Below, piece after piece: positions 1 to 5,697 of a stretch of 6,694 nucleotides of DNA (the stretch's first letter is position 1; every line of letters begins with the position of its first letter). Below the pieces are notes generated by a model, which searched no databases, had not been told where the DNA came from, and saw nothing but the letters and a program-made list of their open reading frames with translations. Made by a program: the position numbers and the translations under genes. Source of the stretch: an uncultured Eubacteriales bacterium (lineage in GTDB: Bacteria > Bacillota > Clostridia > Oscillospirales > CAG-272); NCBI GenBank assembly GCA_949878535.1, contig CATLAS010000047.1, forward strand, positions 1-6,694. Reading direction: 5' to 3'.

Positions 1-832
1 GGGCACACAGAAGAATCCGTTCATCATTTCCATGGACGGAGATTTCCATCCCGTCCCATGCAGCATATTTTCCTGCGCTGAGGAACCCCGCCTCGTCTGC
101 GTTATCGGTATAGTGCACAATGGGTCCGGTATACAGTGCTGCGTAAACATTTTGAATATCTGCCACACTGCCATGGATCATGCCGGCAAACAGAGGGACA
201 GTAACTTCCATGCCGCAATAATAATCCGATACGATCGGACAGAATACAGGCGCGTGGGAAAGTCCGCATAAAGTCTGCATTTCTGGCAGATGTTTATGAT
301 TCTGGGACAGGCCGTACTGCCGTGGAGCATCCAGCAGGCTATCCCGATCCGCGTTTTCATATCCAGCGATCATGCCCTTGCCGCCGCCGCTATAGCCCGT
401 GATGGAAAAGCTGGAAAGCGCGGCATCCTTTGCAAGGAGTCCCGCGTCCACGAGGGGACGGACCAGAGCGATAAAACCGCTGGCATGGCATCCGGGGTTG
501 GCAACTCTGGATGCAGTTTCCACAGATTTTCGGATATCGGTGGAAAGTTCGGGAAATCCATATGTCCAGCCTGGTGCAGTACGGTGGGCAGTAGACGCGT
601 CAATCACACGGACTGCGGGATTTTCAATCATGGCAGCTGCTTCTCTTGCTGCTGCGTCCGGTAAACAAAAAAATGCAATATCACAGCTGTTCAGCGCTTC
701 CCTTCGGGCGGCGGGATCCTTACGGAATTCTTCCGGCAGAACCAGCAGCTCCAGATCATCTCGATCCGCTAACCGTTCCCAGATCTGCAGACCGGTTGTT
801 CCTTCTTTTCCGTCAATAAATACCTTTGTCAT
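1..832 (-). CDS. argC: N-acetyl-gamma-glutamyl-phosphate reductase, short (type 2) form, C-terminus cut by window edge
   Basis: Catalyses NADPH-dependent reduction of N-acetyl-glutamyl-5-phosphate to the semialdehyde, the third step of arginine/ornithine synthesis in the cytoplasm. Reading the minus strand from the ATG at 832 gives 277 uninterrupted residues to the edge. The N-terminus DGKEGTTGLQI (residues 7-17) is the Gly-rich NADP-binding loop. Residues 111-119, ANPGCHASG, hold the nucleophilic Cys115 of the NPGC(Y/H)ATG motif. GYSGGGKG (146-153) and NHKHLPE (178-184) match conserved substrate-site and catalytic-His segments. Type 2 ArgC proteins are usually about 305-320 residues, so roughly 30-40 residues are probably missing beyond the window. 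The Shine-Dalgarno is weak (AAAGCGGG, about 8 nt upstream). The gene has its own consensus promoter at 913-941, so it is a transcription unit separate from the ribosomal operon. The family assignment is firm; the type 2 label rests on my memory of the family. Confidence 0.95.
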   Translation of the reverse strand, partial: MTKVFIDGKEGTTGLQIWERLADRDDLELLVLPEEFRKDPAARREALNSCDIAFFCLPDAAAREAAAMIENPAVRVIDASTAHRTAPGWTYGFPELSTDIRKSVETASRVANPGCHASGFIALVRPLVDAGLLAKDAALSSFSITGYSGGGKGMIAGYENADRDSLLDAPRQYGLSQNHKHLPEMQTLCGLSHAPVFCPIVSDYYCGMEVTVPLFAGMIHGSVADIQNVYAALYTGPIVHYTDNADEAGFLSAGKYAAWDGMEISVHGNDERILLCA

Positions 833-906
833 TTTATTTACCCGCTTTCTATTGGATCTGCTTATGCAGTCCGTATGTATATTTTCGATTATTTAAACAG
901 TATATT

Positions 907-920
907 TGTATAATTATACA
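907..920. promoter_or_regulatory. Candidate ArgR/AhrC operator (ARG box) over the argC -10 box
   Basis: TGTATAATTATACA is a perfect 14-bp palindrome that encloses the whole -10 hexamer. It matches the idealised ARG-box core TGAATAATTATTCA at 12 of 14 positions; this is known as the arginine-repressor site in E. coli, with a related site in Bacillus. Additional GTATA half-sites lie nearby at 900-904, and a TGTATA half-site at 876-881. Binding of an arginine-loaded repressor here would block RNA polymerase directly. The palindrome is seen in the sequence; its assignment to ArgR is inference from position and gene function. Confidence 0.6.
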
Positions 921-941
921 TCCAACGGATTTGCTTGTCAA
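913..941 (-). promoter_or_regulatory. Sigma-A promoter of argC with perfect -35 and -10 boxes
   Basis: On the minus strand TTGACA (complement of 936-941) is followed after exactly 17 nt by TATAAT (complement of 913-918). Both hexamers match the housekeeping sigma-factor consensus perfectly and the spacer is optimal. Transcription should start near 905, giving a leader of about 70 nt before the argC ATG at 832. The leader contains only a weak 4-bp hairpin (858-869). A promoter this strong normally needs repression, which fits the palindrome overlapping its -10 box. Confidence 0.9.
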
Positions 942-1080
942 GGCATAATCTGTGAATCGCTTTGATTTGTTGATGTGCACAATCGGGTGTAAGGCAGATA
1001 GGAAGTCCTTTGTATAAATATGCGCCAGAATTCAGCCACCCATGCGAGGATCCGCTGCACAGTTTCCGCATAACTCTATC
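942..1080. other. Gene-free stretch upstream of the argC promoter
   Basis: Together with the adjacent repeat and the tract at 1246-1320, this belongs to a 488-nt gap (833-1320) without a believable gene. An open frame of 97 codons (889-1182, minus) begins inside the palindromic repeat and ends beyond the argC promoter. It shows no Shine-Dalgarno sequence or protein-like pattern, so it is not called. I see no RNA gene or riboswitch here. Confidence 0.6.
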
Positions 1081-1245
1081 AGCCTCCCTTGTGTAAAGGG
1101 AGGTGGCGCAGCGTAAGCTGTGACGGAGGGATTGTCCGCACATATCGCCGATTTGCAGATCATCTAAAATGATCGTAAACAATCCCTCACCCGCTGCGCG
1201 GGAGCTCCCTATGGAACTGCGCAGCAGGTCCTCACATGGGAGCCT
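1081..1245. repeat. MITE-like palindromic intergenic repeat, about 165 bp
   Basis: The ends form an imperfect terminal inverted repeat: 1081-1093 matches the reverse complement of 1233-1245 at 11 of 13 positions. A second, perfect 10-bp inverted pair lies inside (GAGGGATTGT at 1126-1135 and ACAATCCCTC at 1179-1188). Each arm contains its own hairpins. In the left arm, 1083-1090 pairs with 1096-1103 (8 bp), and 1107-1112 pairs with 1117-1122 around a GTAA loop. In the right arm, 1190-1194 pairs with 1198-1202. The centre holds GATCAT/ATGATC (1158-1163 with 1169-1174). There is no transposase gene and no clear target duplication. Elements with arms of the CCTCCCTTTACACAAGGGAGG type are, from memory, common dispersed repeats in gut Clostridia; copy number cannot be judged from one window. 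Confidence 0.7.
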
Positions 1246-1249
1246 TTTT
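1205..1249 (+). terminator. Possible plus-strand terminator formed by the right end of the repeat
   Basis: CTCCC-T-ATG (1205-1213) pairs with CATGGGAG (1235-1242) with one bulged base, and the stem is followed by CCTTTTTC. This resembles a Rho-independent terminator for plus-strand transcription, but the loop is long, the stem is imperfect and no plus-strand gene lies upstream. It may only be part of the repeat. Confidence 0.25.
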
Positions 1250-1320
1250 CATTTATGCTTACCTGCAGATCCCTTTGTTGAAGGTGCCTTTCATCGTTTC
1301 TGCAAACCCAGGAGCTTTTT

Positions 1321-1848
1321 TCACCAACCAAATACCATACCCCCAGCGCGAAAGTTTATACTCGTTATGGATGCTTCCCCTTCCCTGGCAAAATACAGCG
1401 CGCCGCCGGTAGGGTCCTCTCCGGCGGCAGCTTGCCGGACCGCCTGCATAGACAAATCCAATTCTTCTTCGGAGATGTTCTGTCCGAGTGTATTACTTAA
1501 CACGCTGGAAAATCCACAGCTTGAAAAGATCACTTTTTCCACCCCATTTGGGAAACCATTGCTTTTCATTCGATTTAAGATTACTGCGGCAGCAGCAATC
1601 CGACATATATACGGCTCATCCTGACACTCCGCACTAACAAATCGGCATAGCAATGCCTTTTCCCCTTGGGTAAGCACAACAGATGCAGAATTTTTATATT
1701 TTCCATCAGCGACGCAGGCAATTATCTTTTCCACAGACGCTTCTTTAGCATATGCAGCGCTGCATACAGTTGCTGTCAGGCACAAACTGGCAAGTATCAC
1801 AACACATGAAAGCATAATGTGTAAATTATACAGAAACCTTTTTTTCAT
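1321..1848 (-). CDS. Secreted SleB-family cell-wall hydrolase, single domain
   Basis: Predicted exported peptidoglycan hydrolase of the SleB/CwlJ catalytic family (Hydrolase_2), whose members act as lytic transglycosylases in spore germination or wall remodelling. The 175-residue product begins MKKRF with a hydrophobic signal segment at residues 11-34 and likely cleavage after an Ala near 31-34. The catalytic domain spans about 64-174. It contains CRFVSAEC with the expected catalytic Glu74, then AAAAVILNRMKSNGFPNGV (85-103) and GEDPTGGALYF (143-153), the family's strongest motif. The end, AGGMVFGW, resembles the usual family terminus. There is no peptidoglycan-binding domain, unlike SleB proper. 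Five Cys (45, 68, 75, 82, 111) fall in the mature part. The start at 1848 is preferred because GGAGG lies 5 nt upstream; the ATG at 1866 would place that site inside the gene. No convincing promoter is visible, so it may depend on read-through from the ribosomal operon or on a sporulation sigma factor. Its true role is unknown. Confidence 0.88.
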   Translation of the reverse strand: MKKRFLYNLHIMLSCVVILASLCLTATVCSAAYAKEASVEKIIACVADGKYKNSASVVLTQGEKALLCRFVSAECQDEPYICRIAAAAVILNRMKSNGFPNGVEKVIFSSCGFSSVLSNTLGQNISEEELDLSMQAVRQAAAGEDPTGGALYFAREGEASITSINFRAGGMVFGW

Positions 1849-1852
1849 TGGG

Positions 1853-1858
1853 ACCTCC
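1853..1858 (-). promoter_or_regulatory. Shine-Dalgarno site that fixes the hydrolase start
   Basis: GGAGGT on the minus strand lies 4 nt before the ATG at 1846-1848 and inside the frame that would open at the upstream ATG (1864-1866). This supports the shorter, 175-residue product, which also gives a more typical signal peptide (MKKRF). Confidence 0.75.
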
Positions 1859-1902
1859 AAATTCATCCATTTTTATAAGGATTTCCCAATTACTTTGCCT
1901 AT

Positions 1903-1940
1903 ATACAAAACAGGACGCTTTCCAATTGGAAAACGTCCTG
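1903..1940 (-). terminator. Rho-independent terminator of the ribosomal-protein operon
   Basis: On the minus strand a 13-bp stem (1940-1928 with 1923-1911, one G-U pair) encloses an AATT loop and is followed by TTTTGTATAT. It begins 8 nt beyond the rplQ stop codon. It is the only strong terminator seen on the minus strand in the window, so the operon most likely ends here. Confidence 0.92.
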
Positions 1941-1948
1941 CTCTCATA

Positions 1949-2305
1949 TTACTCAGCGGCTTCGTCGATCAATTTGATCATTGCCATTTCCGCAGCGTCA
2001 CCGCGGCGAGGTCCGAGTTTGTAAATCTGTGTATATCCGCCGTTTCTGGAAGCATATTTTGGTGCGATCTGATCAAACAGCTTCTTCACCACATCTTCCT
2101 TTGTAATGTAAGCAAGTGCCGCACGGCGGGAGGCAAGGGTATTTTTCTTGCCGAGTGTTATCATTTTCTCTGCCATGGAACGTACTTCTTTCGCACGGGT
2201 CAGTGTCGTTTCGATTGTACCGTTCTCCAGCAGGTAGGTTACCATTCCACGGAGCATGGCATTTCTGTGGGCCGTCGGCCTGCCAAGCTTTCTTGTTCCG
2301 GGCAT
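1949..2305 (-). CDS. rplQ: Large-subunit ribosomal protein bL17
   Basis: bL17 is a bacterial 50S protein located near the peptide exit-tunnel opening. The N-terminus [18 protein letters not shown] is the family signature, and 118 residues is normal length. The pattern [19 protein letters not shown] in the first half and [24 protein letters not shown] near the end match the family. I place the start at 2305 because AGGAGG lies 8 nt upstream. An in-frame ATG at 2311 adds Met-Asn but sits only 2 nt from that site and is not family-like. It is the last gene of the alpha operon, 43 nt after rpoA, and is followed by the terminator. The sequence looks intact. Confidence 0.98.
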   Translation of the reverse strand: MPGTRKLGRPTAHRNAMLRGMVTYLLENGTIETTLTRAKEVRSMAEKMITLGKKNTLASRRAALAYITKEDVVKKLFDQIAPKYASRNGGYTQIYKLGPRRGDAAEMAMIKLIDEAAE

Positions 2306-2313
2306 GTTCATAT

Positions 2314-2319
2314 CCTCCT
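2314..2319 (-). promoter_or_regulatory. Shine-Dalgarno site deciding the rplQ start
   Basis: AGGAGG on the minus strand is 8 nt from the ATG at 2305 and 2 nt from the ATG at 2311. The longer spacing is normal for initiation, which favours the MPGTRKLG start. Confidence 0.75.
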
Positions 2320-2348
2320 TTTCGCAATACTATTTTTGGGGTAGTTTA

Positions 2349-3320
2349 TCACTCATCGTCCTTTCTCAGTTCAAGACCGAGAGAATTCAATTTTGCGATA
2401 ACTTCCTCCAGCGATTTCTTTCCAAGGTTTCTAACCCGAATCATTTCGTCCTCTGTCCGATTGATCAAGTCTTCCACCGTATCAATGCCCGCGCGTTTCA
2501 GGCAGTTGAAGCTGCGCACGGACATGTCAAGCTCCTCAATGGTCATCTCAAGAACTTTTTCTTTGACAGTTGCAACGCTTTCCACCATAATTTCAGCGTT
2601 TTTCGCCTCGTCCGAAAGATCCACGAACAGGTTGAGATGTTCGTTGAGTATCTTGGCACCCAAAGAAACCGCTTCCTTGGCCGAGATTGTACCATTGGTC
2701 AAAATCTCAATTGTCAGTTTATCAAAGTCTGTGATATTTCCAACACGGGTGTTTTCCACGTTGTAGTTCACATTATATACCGGTGTGAAAATAGAATCGG
2801 TGAAAATTGTGCCCACCGGAGCGCTCACGCCTTGATTTTCATCCAGATAGCACTGCTTGTTTCTCTGCTGGGAGGAGTAGCCTCTGCCTCTGGCAAAGTT
2901 CAGCTCCATGTGCAGGCGCACATTATCACCCAGAGTTGCAATATGATGATCCGGATTCAGAATTTCAATGTCTGCATCCTGCTTGATATCGCCGGCCTTT
3001 ACATCACAAGGACCAGTCATATCCAGCATAACCGTTTTGGTGGTTACAGAATGCAGTTTCGCCGTAATTCCTTTTATATTCAGAACAATTTCCGTTACAT
3101 CTTCTTTTACACCGTCAATAGTGGAGATTTCGTGAAGAACGCCATCGATTTTGATACTTGTAACAGCGACGCCGGGGAGGGAACTGAGCAGAACGCGGCG
3201 CAGGGAGTTACCCAAAGTGATACCGTAGCCTCTTTCCAGAGGATCGACCACAAAAGTTCCCGATTCTCCTGTCTCGCTCATATTCAGCGTCATGATATTC
3301 GGCTTTTCTATTTCGATCAT
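2349..3320 (-). CDS. rpoA: DNA-directed RNA polymerase subunit alpha
   Basis: The alpha subunit dimerises to scaffold beta and beta-prime assembly, and its C-terminal domain contacts UP elements and activators. The 323 residues are normal length (E. coli 329). The N-terminal domain (about 1-230) shows [26 protein letters not shown], the dimerisation signature, and [16 protein letters not shown]. After a linker, the C-terminal domain (about 255-318) holds [11 protein letters not shown] with Arg269, aligned with the DNA-contacting Arg265 of E. coli, and NLGKKSLEE with Lys302 aligned with Lys298. AGGAGGT lies 7 nt before the ATG. The gene sits between rpsD and rplQ as in Clostridia. The 153-nt spacer upstream is much longer than most gaps in this operon and may hold a control element or processing site. 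No damage is seen. Confidence 0.99.
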   Translation of the reverse strand: MIEIEKPNIMTLNMSETGESGTFVVDPLERGYGITLGNSLRRVLLSSLPGVAVTSIKIDGVLHEISTIDGVKEDVTEIVLNIKGITAKLHSVTTKTVMLDMTGPCDVKAGDIKQDADIEILNPDHHIATLGDNVRLHMELNFARGRGYSSQQRNKQCYLDENQGVSAPVGTIFTDSIFTPVYNVNYNVENTRVGNITDFDKLTIEILTNGTISAKEAVSLGAKILNEHLNLFVDLSDEAKNAEIMVESVATVKEKVLEMTIEELDMSVRSFNCLKRAGIDTVEDLINRTEDEMIRVRNLGKKSLEEVIAKLNSLGLELRKDDE

Positions 3321-3473
3321 TGTAACAACCTCCTATTATTTAATTCGTTGATCCTTTTGCGCCCTATCAAACAGGGCAGGAACGCTGCTGCAATATACGC
3401 GCGGCGCACCGGAGCTGCCTTAACTCCTGCTTTTCTACCATTGCCGTTTGCACCATTGCAGCATGGCAGGTTA
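3321..3473 (-). promoter_or_regulatory. Long rpsD-rpoA spacer with potential leader structure
   Basis: This 153-nt spacer contains a short hairpin (GCCCT 3361-3365 with AGGGC 3373-3377, 7-nt loop) about 40 nt before rpoA, and an 8-bp direct repeat (ACCATTGC at 3437-3444 and 3452-3459). No T-run follows the hairpin in the direction of transcription, so it is not a classical terminator. I found no good sigma-A promoter and no coding frame. Regulation is possible but unproven. Confidence 0.35.
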
Positions 3474-4100
3474 TTACTTAGAATAAAGCTCGATAATCAG
3501 CTGTTCGTTGAAGTCAAAGTCAACGTCATCGCGTGCAGGCATTGCAATCACCTTCGCGCTTACTGCATCTTTGTTCAGATCCAGCCACTTCGGTGCGGTT
3601 ACGTTTGCCATATCTTCCATAAGTCCCTTGAACTTCTCGCTGGAACGGCTCTTTTCACGCAGTTCAATCACATCGCCAACCTTAAGGATGATAGACGGAA
3701 TGTCCGCCTTTTTACCGTTCAGGGTAAAGTGACCGTGACGAACCAGCTGTCTTGCTTCCTTACGGCTGGATGCGAGCCCCATTCTGTATACTGCGTTGTC
3801 ATAACGGCTTTCCAGAATGGACAGCAGGTTTTCACCAGCGATACCGCTCTTTTTATCCGCTTTCACATAGTATTTCTTAAACTGCTTTTCCTGTACGCCA
3901 TAGTAACGACGGGCAGTCTGTTTTTCCCGCAGCTGCATGCCGTATTCCTTTACAGTCTTGCGACCTGCGCCATGCTGACCGGGAACAGTTGCACGTCTGG
4001 ATACTGCGCATTTGTCAGAGAGACAACGGTCTCCCTTCAGGAACAGCTTCTTTCCTTCTCTGCGGCAGAGCTTGCAGGAAGGTCCTGTATATCTTGCCAT
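3474..4100 (-). CDS. rpsD: Small-subunit ribosomal protein uS4, zinc-binding form
   Basis: uS4 nucleates 30S assembly by binding the 5' domain of 16S rRNA and often represses its own operon. The 208 residues are standard. The N-terminus carries a zinc ribbon with Cys9, Cys12, Cys26 and Cys31 (C-X2-C-X13-C-X4-C), the cysteine-rich version. SRRATVPGQHGAGR and EKQTARRYYGVQEKQFKKYY follow. The S4 RNA-binding domain (about 98-160) contains ESRYDNAVYRMGLASSRKEA and RQLVRHGHFTLNGKK. AAGGAGG lies 9 nt before the ATG, and the gene ends in two consecutive TAA codons. It lies 21 nt after rpsK. Its place inside the alpha operon argues for Clostridia rather than Bacilli. Confidence 0.98.
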   Translation of the reverse strand: MARYTGPSCKLCRREGKKLFLKGDRCLSDKCAVSRRATVPGQHGAGRKTVKEYGMQLREKQTARRYYGVQEKQFKKYYVKADKKSGIAGENLLSILESRYDNAVYRMGLASSRKEARQLVRHGHFTLNGKKADIPSIILKVGDVIELREKSRSSEKFKGLMEDMANVTAPKWLDLNKDAVSAKVIAMPARDDVDFDFNEQLIIELYSK

Positions 4101-4121
4101 TAAATTCTTCCTCCTTAAAGG

Positions 4122-4514
4122 TTATACACGGCGGCGCTTCGGAGGGCGGCAACCGTTATGCGGGATGGGTGTTACGTCTTTAATCAGGGTAATGTTCAAA
4201 CCGGTTGTCTGCAATGCACGGATTGCAGCTTCCCGTCCGCTTCCCGGACCCTTTACGTATACCTCTACCGTTTTCATTCCATGCTCCATAGCCAGCTTTG
4301 CTGCAGTTTCTGCTGCAGTCTGCGCTGCGTACGGTGTGGATTTTCTGGAACCTTTGAATCCCATTTCACCAGCAGATGCCCAGGAAACTGCGTTTCCGTG
4401 CAGGTCTGTGATGGTGATGATCGTATTGTTGAAGCTGGAGCGGATATGTGCGGCCCCGCTTTCAATGTTTTTACGGTCGCGGCGCTTCTTGATCGTTTTC
4501 TTTACATTTGCCAT
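4122..4514 (-). CDS. rpsK: Small-subunit ribosomal protein uS11
   Basis: uS11 is a platform protein of the 30S subunit near the mRNA exit (Shine-Dalgarno helix) region. The 130-residue product has the basic N-terminus [16 protein letters not shown], the central segments [19 protein letters not shown] and [32 protein letters not shown], and the C-terminal signature [15 protein letters not shown]. It begins 17 nt after rpsM. Its Shine-Dalgarno (AAAGGAGTGA) overlaps the rpsM stop codon, which suggests translational coupling. No anomaly is seen. Confidence 0.98.
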   Translation of the reverse strand: MANVKKTIKKRRDRKNIESGAAHIRSSFNNTIITITDLHGNAVSWASAGEMGFKGSRKSTPYAAQTAAETAAKLAMEHGMKTVEVYVKGPGSGREAAIRALQTTGLNITLIKDVTPIPHNGCRPPKRRRV

Positions 4515-4531
4515 GAAATCAGCTCACTCCT

Positions 4532-4900
4532 TTACTTCTTCTTATTGGCGATGGTCTTTGCCGGACCCTTTCTGGTTCTTGCATTGGTTTTGGTCCGCTG
4601 TCCGCGTACGGGAAGGCCTTTTCTGTGCCGAATACCACGGTAGCAGTTGATTTCTACCAAACGCTTGATGTTCAGTGCAACCTCACGGCGAAGTTCACCT
4701 TCTACTGTGTAGTTGTTTTCGATTTCATCACGCAGCTTTGCAATTTCTTCCTCAGTCAGGTCCTTTGCGCGTGTGTCGGGGTTGATGCCGGTTTTTGCAA
4801 GAATATCCTTGGAACTCTTCAGTCCGATTCCGTAGATGTAGGTCAATGCAATCTCAACACGCTTCTGGTTGGGAATATCAACACCTGATATACGAGCCAT
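4532..4900 (-). CDS. rpsM: Small-subunit ribosomal protein uS13
   Basis: uS13 sits in the 30S head, forms intersubunit bridges and contacts P-site tRNA through its basic tail. The 122-residue product starts [21 protein letters not shown], has the [11 protein letters not shown] helix-turn region, and ends with the conserved segment [19 protein letters not shown] followed by a Lys/Arg-rich tail ([17 protein letters not shown]). GAGGTGA lies 9 nt before the ATG. It follows rpmJ after a 68-nt spacer with inverted repeats. Nothing is broken. Confidence 0.98.
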   Translation of the reverse strand: MARISGVDIPNQKRVEIALTYIYGIGLKSSKDILAKTGINPDTRAKDLTEEEIAKLRDEIENNYTVEGELRREVALNIKRLVEINCYRGIRHRKGLPVRGQRTKTNARTRKGPAKTIANKKK

Positions 4901-4936
4901 AGCTTTTTTTCACCTCTTTCGGGTTTGATTGGTTCG

Positions 4937-4968
4937 GTGCCCCGCAGGGCGCTCTTTTTATTGGGCAC
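4937..4968 (-). promoter_or_regulatory. Structured rpmJ-rpsM spacer with mutually exclusive hairpins
   Basis: Immediately after the rpmJ stop, GTGCCC (complement of 4963-4968) can pair with GGGCAC (complement of 4937-4942), a 6-bp stem with a 20-nt loop. Alternatively GCCC can pair with GGGC around a TGCG loop (complement of 4939-4950), a UNCG-type tetraloop closed by C-G. The two folds share bases. In E. coli the alpha-operon mRNA around the rpsM start is the uS4 translational operator; that this spacer plays the same part is inference only. Confidence 0.35.
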
Positions 4969-5082
4969 TCAGCCCTGTCTCTGCTTGTGCTTGGGATTTT
5001 CGCAAATGACCATTACGCGGCCATGTCTTTTAATAATTTTGCACTTTTCGCAGATCTTTTTTACAGAAGGTTTTACTTTCAC
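4969..5082 (-). CDS. rpmJ: Large-subunit ribosomal protein bL36, zinc-ribbon form, GTG start
   Basis: bL36 is the smallest 50S protein and stabilises 23S rRNA near the peptidyl-transferase/GTPase-centre side. The minus-strand frame from GTG at 5080-5082 encodes 37 residues, [20 protein letters not shown] and then [17 protein letters not shown], the standard length and sequence. Cys11, Cys14, Cys27 and His32 form the C-X2-C-X12-C-X4-H zinc ribbon, so this is the zinc-dependent version. A Shine-Dalgarno-like AAGGCGG precedes the start by about 8 nt. The gene is in its usual position between infA and rpsM. Confidence 0.97.
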   Translation of the reverse strand: MKVKPSVKKICEKCKIIKRHGRVMVICENPKHKQRQG

Positions 5083-5119
5083 AGTAACAACCGCCTTTCT
5101 TTGATTTGCCGATTTGCGT

Positions 5120-5338
5120 TTACTTCGTACGCCATGTGATTCTGCCCTTGGTGGGATCGTAGATGGAAACCTCCACCGTTACCTTATCTCCGGGCAAAAT
5201 CTTGATATAGTTCATGCGCAGCTTCCCGGAAATGTGTGCGGTCACAATCATTTCATTGGGCAGCTTTACCTTGAAGGTTGCGTTTGGCAGCGCCTCAACA
5301 ACAACACCTTCAAATTCGATTACATCATCTTTTGGCAT
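5120..5338 (-). CDS. infA: Translation initiation factor IF-1
   Basis: IF-1 binds the 30S A site and assists IF-2 and IF-3 in start-codon selection. The 72-residue product is a single OB fold with the characteristic [20 protein letters not shown] start, [20 protein letters not shown] in the middle and [11 protein letters not shown] at the end. The start is fixed by the family N-terminus and by an in-frame TGA 21 nt upstream. The Shine-Dalgarno is unusual: the only candidate (AAAGG) lies about 15 nt before the ATG, with an AT-rich stretch between. The 107-nt spacer upstream contains a 6-bp hairpin (5377-5391). It lies between the KOW gene and rpmJ, the usual clostridial order. Confidence 0.98.
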   Translation of the reverse strand: MPKDDVIEFEGVVVEALPNATFKVKLPNEMIVTAHISGKLRMNYIKILPGDKVTVEVSIYDPTKGRITWRTK

Positions 5339-5376
5339 AAATAAAAGTCCATACCTTTCTCAGGCTTTTTGCCGGT

Positions 5377-5391
5377 TTTCGCTGTGCGAAA
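5377..5391 (-). promoter_or_regulatory. Small hairpin in the infA leader
   Basis: TTTCGC (5377-5382) and GCGAAA (5386-5391) form a 6-bp stem with a 3-nt loop, about 40 nt before the infA ATG. No T-run follows in the minus direction, so it is unlikely to terminate transcription. It could be a processing or translational element; function unknown. Confidence 0.3.
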
Positions 5392-5445
5392 TGCTCTTTC
5401 ATTTACCATTTTGCGCTGACTTGCTTTGGAGTCTCTTCATGATTT

Positions 5446-5694
5446 TTATGCCTGTTCTTCAAAATCCTGCAGATAGGCATGCAATGCATCGTCTGTGTCC
5501 CAATAGGGGGGCGCTTCCTTCGTTCCCTGTCGGAGCACCGCAAGATGCCGCAGATTCTTTTTCTTTGGCTTTTCCAGCGTATGAAGTCTGCCGTTGGCAA
5601 TCAATGCCCGACCGTCCTCCGTCACGCCGACGATTACATACATCCTGTATCTGTCCCGGCCAGCTTTGCTTTTGACCACCGCTCCAATGCACAT
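5446..5694 (-). CDS. KOW-domain RNA-binding protein (L14e-like), conserved map-infA neighbour
   Basis: A small 82-residue protein whose N-terminal half is a KOW-type beta-barrel: MCIGAVVKSKAGRDRYRMYV (1-20), then IVGVTEDGRALIANG (21-35), the pattern of eukaryotic L14e/L27e-like KOW domains. The second half has a Lys-rich stretch (LEKPKKKNLRHL) and an acidic tail ending DDALHAYLQDFEEQA. Similar proteins are found between map and infA in many Clostridia and are annotated only as KOW-domain RNA-binding proteins. The start is fixed by AAGGTGA, 8 nt upstream, which lies within the last codons of map; the ATG is 3 nt after the map stop, so the two genes are probably translationally coupled. A ribosome- or rRNA-related role is inferred from fold and location. 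The exact function is unknown to me. Confidence 0.88.
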   Translation of the reverse strand: MCIGAVVKSKAGRDRYRMYVIVGVTEDGRALIANGRLHTLEKPKKKNLRHLAVLRQGTKEAPPYWDTDDALHAYLQDFEEQA

Positions 5695-5697
5695 GGA

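Noticed and set aside
399..896. 165-codon plus-strand frame opposite argC
   Set aside because: The minus strand encodes ArgC here with its NADP loop and NPGC motif, so this is a shadow.
889..1182. 97-codon minus-strand frame between argC and the repeat
   Set aside because: It starts inside the palindromic repeat, has no Shine-Dalgarno, runs through the argC promoter and shows no domain-like pattern. The residues SLRHSLRCATSLYTREA are a translation of the repeat arm.
1246..1320. Possible frameshifted extension of the hydrolase (minus-strand residues ending KGTFNKGICR)
   Set aside because: The hydrolase already ends in a family-like terminus (AGGMVFGW), so no frameshift is needed. The extra frame is short, has no start signal and resembles nothing I know. 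I see no terminator in this tract either.
1849..1910. Promoter for the hydrolase gene
   Set aside because: TATAAA and TATATA hexamers are present in minus orientation, but neither has an acceptable -35 at 16-18 nt, and I cannot match a sporulation-sigma consensus with confidence.
2256..4103. 615-codon plus-strand open frame
   Set aside because: It is antisense to rpoA, rpsD and their spacer, which are unmistakable on the other strand. The composition is that of a shadow frame.
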